This document shows, piece by piece, positions 12,803-23,952 of a stretch of DNA of 64,000 bases. The DNA is from Lunularia cruciata (taxonomy: Eukaryota; Streptophyta; Marchantiopsida; Lunulariales; Lunulariaceae), in NCBI GenBank assembly GCA_948567375.1, contig OX419755.1, positions 42,537,001 through 42,601,000 of the forward strand, written 5' to 3'. Under the pieces are notes generated by a model. That model made no database searches, was not told the origin of the DNA, and was given only the letters and a program-made list of their open reading frames with translations. The translations under genes and the position numbers were made by a program. Each line of letters begins with the position of its first letter. Within the stretch, counting starts at the first letter, position 1.

Positions 12803-13204
12803 TCAATTCTTCATGTGTTCCAAATGTAATGTCTGCAACAAGGGCTTGTGATTAATTTGCATGACTAGTTGTTTCCTCAAGAGATAATGCCTCCATACCT
12901 TACTAGCATATACCATTGCAAGTTGTTCACTATCCCAAGTAGAGTAACTCCTTTTTGCTATATTGAGTCTGCAAGACATAAAAGAAATGGGATGCAATCC
13001 ATTTGTGAATTCTTGTTGCAACATGGCTTCAATTGCAAAGTTAGACGCATCAAAATCAACCACACATGGTAGTTGAAGATCATATGGTTGAAGAATTGGT
13101 CTTGAAGACACCATATGTTTCAGCTTTTGGAATGCTTCTTTGTGCTTGTTGGTCCATTGAAAGCTCATTTTCTTCCCCAAGAGATCAGTCAATGGTGTGG
13201 CCAC
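12803..13204 (-). pseudogene. RNase H domain of the nested chromovirus
   Basis: 133 codons open on the minus strand. Blocks: 'FQWTNKHKEAFQKLKHMV', 'PCVVDFDASNFAIEAMLQQ', 'HPISFMSCRLNIAKRSYST', 'EQLAMVYASKVWRHYLL', 'INHKPLLQTL'. The typical order confirms Ty3/gypsy RNase H. The Asp of the usual TDHKSL motif is Asn here. Confidence 0.9.
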
Positions 13205-14024
13205 ATGAGCATAGTAATGGATGAATCATTGATAAAAACTAGCCGATCCATTAAATGCCCATACTTTAGTAGCATCCTTTGGAGTAAGCCAATCAATGAT
13301 AGCCTTGATTTTCTCCTCTTGCATCTTGATCCACTCCAATGAGATCTTGTGATCCAAGAAGGTAACTTTCTTCTGCCAAAATGCACACTTCTACTTCTTG
13401 TAATAAAATTTCCACTATCATTGTCATCTTAGGACTTCTTGCATGTGATTCACATGTTCTTGCTCTGTCTTGCTATAGATCAAGATATCATCCAAGAGCA
13501 CCATCACGTACTGATCCAACAGTCCATCCAACACCCAATGCATCTGATCCGTGAAACCTATTGGAGCATTAGTGAGCCCAAAAGACAAAATTGTACACTC
13601 AAAATATCCACACCTTATGCAAAAGGAAATCTTTTGCACATCTGTCCTATCAATAGACATTTGCAAGTAGCTTCTACAAAGATCCAACTTAGAGAAGTAT
13701 CGTGCTCCACTCAATTAATCAAGCAAGTCATCAATTCAAGGCAAGGGGTATGCATTCTTCACTATTTGTTTATTGAGCCCATGATAATCGATATAGAAAT
13801 GAAGTCCTTCATCTTTCTTTGGAACAAATAGTATAGGTGCTCCCCAAGGATGTACTATGTTGAATGAAATCCTTCTCCAACAACTCCGTAAGTATTGTTT
13901 GCAACTCCTCCAACTCCTTTGGTGAGAGCTGATAGATTGGTCTACTCATTGGAGTACTCCCTAGCAATAACTCAATCTTGAAAGGCATACCACAATCAAA
14001 GGGTAATCCCTTTTGGTATATCAT
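13205..14024 (-). pseudogene. Reverse transcriptase of the nested chromovirus
   Basis: The RT start ('[18 protein letters not shown]', '[15 protein letters not shown]') lies at 14024-13809. The palm is at 13714-13424 with motif A ('FSKLDLCRSYLQMSI'), motif B ('ILSFGLTNAPIGFTDQMHWVL') and motif C 'VMVLLDDILIYS'. The catalytic Asp pair is kept. Single stops separate the open pieces. Confidence 0.9.
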
Positions 14025-14299
14025 CTAGAAACATATCCGCAAACTCTTAGATTATTTAATCAACCATTGCTTGATGAGGCTCTTGCTTCTCCTCAAATTC
14101 TCCTTGTTCAATTGGCTTGATACACACTGTAAAAACAAACTTATCTTCCTCCAAAGCATGCTCTATGGCTACTTCACTGACAAACTTCCCATATATGGAC
14201 TCATCACTCTTCAAAGCTTGCTCCATGGTTACCTTCCCAACAAACTTCCACTCTTGGGATTGACTATTCTTAGGTGTCTTACTCAAAGGTGCTAGATAA

Positions 14300-15650
14300 C
14301 CTCATCGGAAATTCCTACCTTGGTGTTATACTTCAATTTTATCATAAATTTCAATCAAATTGAACCTTATGGCGTTCAAGCCCAACAGACCCAAAATGAT
14401 ATCATAGTGTAGAGATGTCACTATAAACCTCATACTCTCCAAATCTCTTTTCCAATCCTTTGTATAACAAGATGTGAGGTACAAAATGCAGAACCCTTTC
14501 TACCATCCGCAATCATCAATTTGCTTACAATTACTAGATTGATAGGAAAAGTAATTCATTTGCTAAATGTATGGACATGTAATTCTCCTAAACTTCCAGA
14601 ATCAACCAAAATCCTACAACCCCAATCACATATCATACGCTGCAAGTGAAACAAACTTGCATAGGTCAAGCCTTCAATCCCATTGGAGCTAATCAAGTTC
14701 CCAACAAGCGGCTTAAAATCTCATATTGAGAGTCATTGTTCTCTCATCAATGTGCTCTACAGACTCTATTTGGGCAATTTGTCAAGGTCGCTCATTCTTA
14801 AGTGAACATTCAGCAATATGATGTCCAACTTGATGACAATAAAAACAATCACAATTTTTTTGCAATTTTTCTCTATCCTCTGTACCAAGTGGTCTCCATT
14901 GGATAGCATCAATCTCTATTGGTGCCGGCTCCTCTATTTGTGTGTACTAGTAAGTTTTGTGTAGGTCAAGGTCAAGATCAAGTTATTGCAACCAAGGAAT
15001 CAAAATGCTCAATCAATTGCATGGCTTTTTCCATGTTTTGTGGCTCATGCATGGTCACCTCCTTATTGGCTTGTGACTTTAAGCCCCTCAAAAATCAATC
15101 TAGAACTTCACCTTCTTGTATATTTGGAATTTGCATGATGATGTTCTAGAATTGTGTGATATAGCTCCTTGTAGAGTAAATCTGATTCAATTCTGTCAAC
15201 TTATCTCATTCAGCTCGTGGTATTTATAGCGTGAAATATGCCAAGTATTGCATTCTTAAATTCTACACATGTTAAGATTGGTGCAACAATTTGTTGTTCA
15301 ACTTGCTCCACTTGGAATTATCACTAAAGTTTTGCCATGTTATCCAAATAGCTAGAAGCCAAGAGAATCTTCTTTTTTTCATCTTGAAGATTGGTAGCTT
15401 CAAAATAATGTTCATAGTCAAATACAAATTCTCCATTATACTCAAAAGATTCTTGCTTTCAAACAGGTTGGGTTTTGGAAATCGGATTTGATTGTTTCTA
15501 TCTCAAATTGGTGCTCTCTTTACGTGTTCTCATCGTTGATGGTCTCATTCATCCAACAATTGAGTAAGGTGCTCAATTTATTACTACATAGTAATGATAA
15601 CATTGAGTATTGCAACCATGGCTACCACTCTATCCCACTACTCCCAATTT
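14300..15650 (-). pseudogene. Gag (CCHC knuckle at 14806-14847) and protease region, nested chromovirus
   Basis: The minus strand encodes CFYCHQVGHHIAEC at 14806-14847, a canonical C-x2-C-x4-H-x4-C zinc knuckle. Upstream, between about 15500 and 15200, broken gag-like text is visible ('YLDNMAKL'). The protease should lie between 14800 and 14300; I see no clear active site. Confidence 0.65.
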
Positions 15651-15877
15651 ATCTAACTTATTAACTCATAGATGCAACACGTCCACCGTTCTCCATAAGT
15701 TATGACCAGAAGTATCAAGGGTTCCGCAAACACGGTGATCACATGGAAAAAATTGTGCCCAAAGCATGAAGTGATGAATTATGTGAAACAATGCTTGGGT
15801 AGTATCTAAACAAAAAAAATCCCAATGGTTTGGAAAAATGGATTTGGTGGTCCAAAAATTCCATCCATCCCATTCTT

Positions 15878-15889
15878 GCTCTGATACCA
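15878..15889 (-). other. Primer binding site, initiator tRNA-Met type
   Basis: The minus strand reads TGGTATCAGAGC, one base inside the 5' LTR. It is the exact plant retrotransposon primer site complementary to the 3' end of initiator tRNA-Met. Confidence 0.92.
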
Positions 15890-15890
15890 A

Positions 15891-16286
15891 TGTACAAGAC
15901 CAAGATTGAGGAAAATAGGAGAATGGAAGATCACATGGGGACACTTGAATGTGGATAAACTCCAAATGCCTAGCATGAGCTTGAGCTTTGGTATTTATAG
16001 GGAGCATACAAGGATCTTGAGAAGCTTCTCAAGAAGCTTCCTTGAGGCACTTTCTTGGTGTGCAAGCCAAGTTAACCGAGAAGCTTCCTTCTAGAAGCCG
16101 CCTACTTGGCTAGAAAGCTAAACTAGTTAGAAGCTTCTAAAAGCTTCCTGTTAGAAACTACTTACTTGGGGTGCAAGCTAAGCTAGCCAAGAAGCTTCCT
16201 ATATACTTTTGGAATAGTCTAGGATAATTTGTATTTCCTATTTCATTAGCCCTACTAACTTTGTTGTTAAACTCCATATTGTTGCA
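15891..16286 (-). repeat. 5' LTR of the nested chromovirus with promoter elements
   Basis: 396 bp. On the minus strand it begins at 16286 and contains GAAGCTTC palindromes at 16191, 16130, 16080, 16033 and 16021, a partial heat shock element at 16130-16147, and a TATA box CTATAAATAC at 15991-16000. Regulatory sites lie upstream of the TATA box, as in a functional U3. Confidence 0.9.
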
Positions 16287-17131
16287 TCACTAGCCTCCTT
16301 CCCCATGACTAATCTCCAATCCAACTCTGTCCATCAAGTCAAATTGCCTCTCTTTCCTACTTCCTTAGGACCGTCCTCACAATTACTTGCAATTATTTCT
16401 ACCATGAAATTTGGGAAACTCAAGTTCCAATTCCAGGCTAGAAATGTGATCTGAAGTCTACTCATGACTTCAATCCTTGCTATGACATCTAATCTCCAAA
16501 TTGTAGGATCCCTCACTGCAAGTGAAGGACTGTTCTTCCCGCTCCTCATTGGCATCTTGTGATCTTTAACTCTAGACCACTTGAAAATATTCCCTTGCTT
16601 GGACATGAAATCCTCATTCCCTCATGATTCTTGAAAATTAAACTCTCAGTTGGTTTCATGATACACATTCCTTAGGGAGAACATCTCAACGGCACAAGAT
16701 ACTTGCATAATATTTCAAAAATTCTCAACAATATCTTAACCTTATAGTGTTACAATGTGCAGCCATTCCTCAATCACGCTTCACTTGAAAATCATGCCTT
16801 TTGCATGCATTCTTCCTATCACTATCAATTTTATCCCATTGACAACTTAGCCATTTTCTTGATTATACATTCTTGATTGGTGCACTTGAAGAGAAGTTGG
16901 TATAGTGTCTTTGCATTGTGTTGATCAACCTGAGGTGAATTTTCCTTACTTTGGATTTAACACCTAACACATCCAATCTGAGTTCTCCTTCTCTTGACAT
17001 GAAGTAAGCTACTTTGGGTCTAACCTAAGCACACAATTCTTCTTCTTTCTTTGCGCATTTGGTTCCATTTGGACTTCAACTATACACTTCTTCTTTAAAA
17101 CACAATAAAAACAAAAAATATGGGTACCACA

Positions 17132-20100
17132 TCATGTCATATGGACTGTTGCTACATAAGTCTAGAACCACACTCACAAGTGAGTAATGAAGATGCAAAT
17201 GGATGGACCAAACCTAGGCAAAACCTCATTGCTATAGAGAAAGTAATTGGTGCAAGTCAAAATGCCCTAATGCATGATCAAGCTAGGATTCAAGAGCCAA
17301 CACCCTTGTTAGAGCATGAGCAAAGACGTGCTCTAGTAGCTTCAAGAATGGACTAGTCAACTAAGAGAGAATGTAGCATATGTTAACACTATCATTCTAT
17401 CAAGGAAGATTGTAAACCTCTAGTCCAATCTAAAAATAGTGAAGCAAAAGATGGAAGGTCCTTGTGTGCCCGTGGAGATAGACTATCTGTTATTTTCCAC
17501 AATAACATTTGGAGAAAAAGGATCCCTCTTCCACCTCTATCATATAAGTCTCCAAAATTGGCCTATCAACCACCACAAAATGAAAGGAAAGTAGGGGTGC
17601 TGAGAAAGCCCAACTACCCAAAAATGCTTTAGGTGCTATCTCCTCCATAGATAGCAAGACAACTCATTCCACACAAGATTGGTAAAGATGTTTTTCTATG
17701 CGCCAAATCCCCTATCACACACTCAAATGTCCCTAGTTCAATAATATCACCAAAGACTCCCATAATCCTCCTATCAAAGGCTCTCAAAAGTGATAGGAAG
17801 GTCAAAGAGAAAGGAATTGTGCAAAGGAAGTAGATTGGTCAACAAGCAATACTAGAAGAGAGTATACCAAATGCCACTTATAGATCTCCTAGTAACAGAA
17901 GGTCATCCACTTGGAGAACATCCTCTACAAGAGTAATGTCTAAGAAGCATGTGACAAAATCTTTGAATCCTATTGGTACTCCAAGAACATGTAGTCCCTC
18001 TGTAAATGTGATCTATGAGCCGGCCTGTCTCTCACTCAGGATAAATCTTTGATAGCTATTATGGTAGCACACCATGGACTAAGAAGGCAAGGAACCCCAA
18101 CTCCATCATACTCCTCCAAGGCTAACACTCCAAGACTCAAGGCATTGCTCACTAGAGAACTCAATAAGAGAGAGATAGTTGCAAATGAAAGGATGATGAG
18201 TACCTCCTCACCCCTAGTTTATATACTTGTGAAATAGTTATGCACTAAAGTTACTAATTATTGTAGTAAGTTAAGTAACTAAGCTAAAATTCAAGTAAAG
18301 TCAAAAAGTAGAAAGGAATATCCATTCACATGGGCATATTCCCCTAAGCATATTGTCTTATCTTGACCCAACCACTAAGTCAAGGATTCTTTCACATGGG
18401 CCATCCTTGGACTATAGAAGAATCCAAAAAAAAAAGGCCTGTGTGCTCAAAATTTCTCAACTCTTTCCTCAAAGCAAACACCTAAGAATAATACTAAGTC
18501 AACACACTAGAATCCAACATAGTGGTGCTCATCTTTTCCACTTCCTCTAAAGTAAGGTCCCCACTATCTTAGCTATGACTAAATTTAGGTAATGATGACT
18601 AATGTAGAACAATCTACCTATATAAATAATATCTCTCAAGTATTTATAATTCTAAGCTAAATATCATAATATCATACACATGCACAAATGGGTGTTACAA
18701 ATGGGTGTTACAAATCAACCTCTCTGGAAGTGGAAGGATACCTAAAGGAGACCATGCCTTACACTTTGACACCTTAACTCTCAAGCCTACTAGATGAAGC
18801 TTGGTAGTCAAGTGGTCAAAGGCCTGCCTAATCTAATCTATAGGGCCCATAATGTGTGTATCTTCTGCCAAGGAGGGAAATACACAACCTAGCATGGCCA
18901 AAGTAGTAGATAAGAGAACTCTAAAGTGAGCCATGGCAAATAAAGGTTTCCTAAAGGATCTCCCTATTGTGTACCCATAGTTGACTCCAAGACGGTGACT
19001 CCTTCTTGTGAGCAACCATGTTGGTAGTGAAGGGAAGCAAGAGAGCCATAAAAAGACCACACAAAAGGAATAAGACTTGCCTAGGATCCACCAACCTCCC
19101 TAAAGATAGATGCTTGTGAGGCACTGTTAAAAGTATTCTCAACATCCACTTGTAGGATGACCTACTCTGGATGGATATCTAGGAGTGCACTAATGCCTAG
19201 AGATATAGCCTCATCTCCTCCAAGTATAGCTCCTCCTAATTGATATGGATTGAGGTGCTATCAAAAGTGAGAATGATGTCAAAGGACAATGGTGCAGCGG
19301 ACCAAACACAAAAAGATCTCTTTAATAACAATTGGTAAAATGCTCGCATGTCCTTCTCCATTGTGAGAATTTGACTAGCACCTAACACTTGACTAACAAA
19401 CATAAGAATGTCTCGTCTTGCTATTGTTACAGCCACCTAAAACAACTTGGTAAAACACTAGAAGGATCATTTATGTAAAAGCAGTCTTTAAGATACTCAT
19501 ATACCATTCTTGACAAGCCTTCTAAGGAAAGGCAAGGAGTAATGCACAATTCTGGTGCAAAAAAGCATTCTATCAAGATATAAAGATTGTTCAAGCTGAT
19601 AATCTAAAACCTCTAGTGGTAAGCCCTCTCTTGCCATATGATGTAGTGGGTCTAAGGAAGAGATAATCTCATTAGTAGGACTAGCCATGAACAAAGGATG
19701 TAGTACCCGTGCCACTCTACTAAACTCTCCCGCTTGACTAAATGTCCTACACTGTCGTAATCAAGTGGACTCTATGGTATCTTGTGGCAAACCTATCTCC
19801 TAAAACATACAGACCTAATAGAATCTTCCCACATGGTTGCCCAATCCACTACTTGGAATCAACAAAATCTAGCAGCCACCTCTTTATGCCCCACACCTCC
19901 TCTTCTAACATAACAAAGACACCATTGAGTGAGTTAGAGGAATAAGAACCATACTAACTCGTCCAAGGGATCCCGTGCCAAACGATCAAGTGGTAGGAAA
20001 AATGCCTGTCTAGCCTCATCATGGAGTGTATAGGGTAGCCTATGGAATAAACATGGACATGGAAAACTAGTCTCAAATAATCCCAAAATGCAACCCACTT

Positions 20101-20335
20101 GAGAAGCTAACCAGTGCCATGACGCGATTGGTATCCTTGGAATGGTCAACAAAGGATAGAGGAAGCGTGCGTAATCTCAAGTGTCATTGCTATTGATGTG
20201 GTTGCTTGCCTCACGTGAACATCTGAGGTGATCCAATCATAATCCTTGTACATCTTTCCGACATGGCTCTTTACCCCTACGAAGTAAAGTGTTAATGACA
20301 CACCGGGCATGGTATATCCCGGGCCGCTCTAGGTG
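17132..20335 (-). mobile_element. Minus-strand LINE copy L1 with restriction-like endonuclease domain, degenerate
   Basis: This is the reverse complement of copy L2 (20836-23441) with moderate divergence. 17132-18015 matches L2 22720 back to 21860; 18713-19740 matches 21850 back to 20840; 19740-20335 extends further 5' than L2. The 3' part of the LINE is missing because the old gypsy element inserted at 17131/17132. It is split again by a possible solo LTR at 18016-18712. Many stops; no intact frame. Confidence 0.85.
18016..18712. mobile_element. Insertion in LINE L1, possible solo LTR
   Basis: About 697 bp interrupt the LINE alignment between 'gtgat' and 'cctctctgg'. The insert can be read as starting TG and ending CA, with a doubled end (tgggtgttaca twice, 18690-18712) and TATA-like boxes (tttatatac near 18219; tatataaata near 18621). 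Flanks gatct and aatca could be a worn target duplication. No coding capacity. A DNA element or other insertion is not excluded. Confidence 0.4.
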
Positions 20336-20835
20336 ACCATACATGGAGAGGTGTAGCCATGGCTAGCATAAGAATAACAATAGTACTAGAAATGAAAATT
20401 CATGACCCATCATTCTCGTGCTCAATCTCAATGTTGAATCATCCCTCTAAACAGTAAAAGACCTAAAATTTCTCATAACTTTCTATTCAATTCTCTATAA
20501 TCTTCAATCTAGATACAAATGGAACCAAATTGAAAAAATAATAGAATATATTATTCACCCTAATGCTATATGCTAGAGAGCCCTTGTTATATGTATATTT
20601 TTCCTTTCACATCTCTCCCTCTCCTCTCACCCGTCTCCCTAACTCCCCAGGGCAACTAGGGCATTTGCAGGAATATAGCACTTGTTTTACACGTAAATTG
20701 CGTTGAGTTATTACAAGATTACAAGTAGCAGTCGAGCAATTAAGCATGGTAGCATACTGAACTGACCTTCCACTGCAAGTTCAGGAGCTCGAGCTTTCCC
20801 ACCAACCATTTCAGCTAGACTCTTGATCAACCTTA
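20336..20835. other. Host segment between two LINE copies, with one exon-like stretch
   Basis: About 500 bp of non-LINE DNA. On the minus strand about 20831-20768 reads LIKSLAEMVGGKARAPELAV without stop. It is bordered by a possible acceptor (ttttaag) and donor (GAAG|gtcagt), so it looks like a short internal exon of an unrecognised gene. LINE L2 inserted at its upstream edge. The rest is a pyrimidine-rich and AT-rich sequence without recognisable features. Confidence 0.3.
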
Positions 20836-21403
20836 GAGCAGCACGAGCGCTACACCCTTTGTCTATAGCGAGTCCTACTGATGAGACCATCTCTTCCCTA
20901 TGCTCATTGCATCCTATAGCAGTAGAAGGACTACCACTAGAGGTCTTAGATTATCAGCCTGAGCAGCCTTTATGTCTTGATAGGTTGCTATTTGCACAAG
21001 CATTGTGCACTGCCTCTCGCCTTTCCTCAGGAGGCTTGTCAGGGATGGTTTATGAGCACCTTAGAGATTGCTTCCAGGCAGATGATCCTTCTAGTGGTTT
21101 TACCAAGTTGTTTTAGGTGGCTGCAGTAGTAGCAAGAGGAGATATTCCTATGTCTGTTAGTCGGGTCTTAGGTGCTAGTTGACTTCTTGCGATCGAGAAG
21201 GACACGGGAGGCATTAGACCGATTGCTATTGGAGAGATCTTTTTGGGTTTGGTCAGTCGTACCATTGTCCTTCACATTGTTCTCACTTTCAATAGCACCT
21301 TAGTCCACATCAGTTTGGAGTAGCTACACCTGGAGGATGTGAGGCTATATCTTAAGGCATTAGAGCACTCCTAGATATCCATCCTGAGTGGGTCGTCCTA
21401 CAG
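20836..21403 (+). pseudogene. LINE L2: region before RT and RT fingers, frame broken
   Basis: The frame open to 21116 covers the linker before RT ('GGLSGMVYEHLRDCFQADD'). After a stop it continues with 'RGDIPMSVSRVLGAS' and 'GGIRPIAIGEIFLGLVSRT', which are RT motifs 1 and 2. A frameshift near 21290 separates this from the next open frame. Confidence 0.75.
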
Positions 21404-23356
21404 ATGGATGTTGAGAACTCTTTTAATAGCGTCTCACGTGAATCCATCTTTAGAGAGCTTAGGGAGGCTGGTGGATCCTTGGCGAGTCTCATTCCTTTTG
21501 TGCGGTCTTTTTATGGCTCTTTTGCTTCCCTTTACTACCAGCATGGTGGTTCACATGAGGGAGTCACCGTCTTGGAGTTAGCTGTTGGTACACGTCAGGG
21601 AGATCCTTTGGGAGGGCCCTTATTTGCCATGGCTCACTTTAGAGCTCTCCTGTCTACTACTTTGGCCATGCCAGGTTGTGTATTTCCATCCTTGGCAGAT
21701 GATACACACATCATATGCCCTGTAGATCAGATTAGGCAGGCCTTTGACTACTTGACTACCGAGCTACATCTAGTAGACTTGAGAGTCAAGGTGTCAAAGT
21801 GTAGGGCATGGTCCCCTTTAGGTATCCCTCCCCACCTTGAGCTTCCAGAGGGGTGTATCACATCCACAGAGGGACTTCGTGTTCTTGGAGTGCCAATAGG
21901 ATCGGAGGATTTTGTCACACGCTTCTTGGACGCTGCCCTTGCAGAGGATGTTCTCCATGTGGATGACCTTCCATTACTAGGAGATCCGTAGGTGGCATTT
22001 GGTATACTCTCTTCCAGTATTGCTTGTCGACCATCCTATCTCATCCGTACAGTTCCTCCCTCACCGTCCTTCCTATCACATCTGAGAGCATTTGATAGGA
22101 GGATTATGGGAGTCTTTGGTGATATTATTGGACCAAGGACTTTTGAGTGTGTGACAGAGGATTTGGCACGTAGACACACGGCTCTACCGATCTCATGTGG
22201 TGGGGTTGGCTTGCTTTCTATGGAGGAGATGGCACCTATAGCATTTTTGGGTAGTTGTGCTCTCTCGGCACCCCTACTTGCCTCTCGTTTTGTGGTTGCT
22301 GATAGGCCGGTTTTGGAGACTTATGTGACAGAGGTGGAGGGAGGATCCTTTTCTCTCCAGGTGTTATTGCGGCAGACGAGAGATAGTCTATCTCCACGAG
22401 CAAGAGAGGGTTTTCCACCGTTTGCTTCACTATCGTCAGATTGGACTAGAGGTCTACAGTCTTCCTTGATGGAGCGACAGTGTGAGCATACGCTACATTC
22501 TCTCTCAGTTGACTCGTCCATTCCTCAGGTTACTAGAGCACGTCTACGCTCTTGCTCCGGCAAGGGTGCAGGCTCGTGGATCCTAGCTCGACCATGCATT
22601 AGGGCTTTCCGACTCGCACCGGCTACTTTCTCTACAGCGATGAGGTTTTGCCTAGGTTTGGTCCACCCATCTGCATCTTCACTACTCACTTGTGAGTGTG
22701 GTTCTACACTAGATGCAGCGGCGGTCCACATGACATGGTGTCCTTTTGGAGGACAGAGGATAGCTACCCATGATGCCATTAGAGACATAGTGTTTGCTAT
22801 GGCACGAGAGAGTGGATACTTGGCTTGGAGGGAGCGTTCGTATGCGTTGCAGACTACACGTGTCAGGGCAGACTTAGACTTGGTCCGAGATGATCAGGTG
22901 ACAGTAGTGGATGTCGTGGTGACGGACCCTACGCGAGATACAGTTTCGGAGGGAGTGATTACCCATCCCCCTCGATGGGCGGCGAGTGCAGCAGCAGGTC
23001 GCAAGGTTTCCAAGTATAGGGGCATGCAGCGAGGTCACCTCTTTGTTCCTCTAGCCTTGGAGTTATATGGAGCAATGGACACGGCATTTGACACATTTGT
23101 CAGGGAGTGCGCGAGAGCTTATCATGTTAGGCGTCAGGGGGTACCACTCTCACTCTCATACTTTGTAGCTTACTTTAGACAGCGTGTATCCATTGCTCTA
23201 CAGAGGGCAGTGGCTGGTGCAATCCATAGGAGAGCAATCACATTAGGTGATGTTTCTTCGGATGCTCCAGTTGTGTGTAGACCGTACGACTTGCATAGCT
23301 CGGATATCTTAGGTGCGGTAGGGCAGATTTCTCATACAGACTCTATTGGGGCTTAG
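21404..23356 (+). pseudogene. LINE L2 pol: RT palm-thumb, CCHC and restriction-like endonuclease, one TAG
   Basis: A single TAG at 21989-21991 interrupts an otherwise open frame of about 650 codons; copy L3 has CAG at this place. The first part holds RT motif A ('MDVENSFNSVSRESI'), motif B ('GTRQGDPLGGPLFAMAHF') and motif C ('LADDTHI', Asp pair near 21698-21703). The 454-codon second part holds the thumb, a zinc motif C-x-C-x9-H-x3-C (residues 234-250), and a restriction-like nuclease pattern: R-x-D-L (292-295), 'VTVVDVVVTDP' (303-313) and K-x2-K-Y (338-342). This layout is that of R2-like, early-branching LINEs, in which the nuclease follows RT. No AP-endonuclease is seen. Confidence 0.85.
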
Positions 23357-23908
23357 CCCCATGTTACCTTTTTTGTCTCTCCCTTGTCCGGCTTGATGGG
23401 GTCTTCCCATCCTTCATTTTTCCTACGCGGTCGCCTTTTTTCTCTTGATCAACCTTAAAAGATATCAACAAATCCTTCCAGCAACAAACTTTAGAATTTT
23501 CAACGACAGCTGATTTCGCTGCGCAAATTTACTCGTGACGTGATTTATGTGCAATAGATATGCATTATCATAGAGAGCCGTAGTGACGTACCGTTGAGTG
23601 GAGAATACTAGGTTCAATGGTGACGCAGCAATTCCCTGTTGAAATTCTTATCGGTGATTTGTGTAGCATCGTTTGACATATGAAGAGGAGGAAGAAACGC
23701 CAGGGTTGGAGCACAGATACTCAAAGCACCAATCTACTCTAACACCGGGACTCAAGCATAGTGCAGTCGAACCGTTTAACGGAAACTCGAAACAATAGGG
23801 GATTCAAATATAGCCTTACGGATAATGCACGAGATTTAACTTTTCTACAGGTAAAGAGGTAGAGGGCTCGCGACCGTTAAATGTTACCAGAAATTTAAAA
23901 GGTGACCG

Positions 23909-23952
23909 GTTGCCGTTTAAGTGACCTGTTTACGGGTCACTTAAACGGCAAC
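23909..23952. repeat. Perfect 18-bp inverted repeat (hairpin)
   Basis: Arms GTTGCCGTTTAAGTGACC (23909-23926) and its exact reverse complement (23935-23952) are separated by 8 bases. The pairing can extend outwards with one bulge (gaccg / ggggtc). Confidence 0.9.

Larger units (their letters stand above)
10753..16286 (-). mobile_element. Complete but inactive Ty3/gypsy chromovirus nested in LTR copy B
   Basis: Two LTRs (10753-11165 and 15891-16286) are flanked by a perfect 5-bp target duplication TCACT (10748-10752 and 16287-16291). Inside, read on the minus strand, follow an initiator-tRNA-Met primer site, gag with zinc knuckle, RT, RNase H, integrase, a chromodomain and a polypurine tract. 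The chromodomain after the integrase makes it a chromovirus. Many in-frame stops show that it cannot code for active proteins. It is younger than the element that carries it. Confidence 0.93.
1..17131 (-). mobile_element. Old Ty3/gypsy LTR retrotransposon, non-chromodomain, left end outside window
   Basis: On the minus strand the order is LTR copy B (17131 down to 9258), primer binding site, gag with zinc knuckle, reverse transcriptase remnant, RNase H, integrase, polypurine tract and LTR copy A (from 3626 downwards). The RT-RNase H-integrase order identifies Ty3/gypsy. A tRNA-Asp-like primer site and a 'TYGLHPILPIEFE' integrase tail without chromodomain fit the Tat/Athila-type plant lineages. 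All reading frames carry many stops and frameshifts, so it is dead. The right flank starting at 17132 is LINE sequence, so the element inserted into an older minus-strand LINE. Its left flank and matching target duplication lie outside the window. LTR copy B is interrupted by a younger chromovirus at 10753-16286. Confidence 0.8.
9258..17131 (-). repeat. LTR copy B (5' LTR) of the old gypsy element, split by a nested chromovirus
   Basis: The two parts, 9258-10752 and 16287-17131, together give about 2.3 kb and align in order with LTR copy A, with the junction at the TCACT duplication. The outer end is TGTGGTACCC on the minus strand at 17131. At the protein level the frame at 9631-9819 (minus) matches copy A 1633-1881 ('KVRRSRL', 'DNDKVEV', 'GGIAYLSKI'). 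Beyond 17131 LINE sequence starts at once. Confidence 0.7.
20836..23441 (+). mobile_element. LINE copy L2, 5'-truncated, 16-bp target duplication
   Basis: The insertion is flanked by a perfect 16-bp direct repeat CTCTTGATCAACCTTA (20820-20835 and 23442-23457), the mark of target-primed reverse transcription. It begins inside the ORF upstream of the RT domain and ends with 'ctacgcggtcgcc' plus a short T run, without poly(A). The same 3' end appears in L3 and in 59390-59400. It is the best preserved copy in the window. Confidence 0.92.

Noticed and set aside
15878-15889. Fragment of a tRNA-Met gene
   Set aside because: Only the 12-base complement is present and it abuts an LTR; it is the primer binding site.
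21992-23356. 454-codon open frame as a host gene
   Set aside because: It continues the LINE RT frame after one TAG, is repeated in L1 and L3, and lies inside a 16-bp target duplication.
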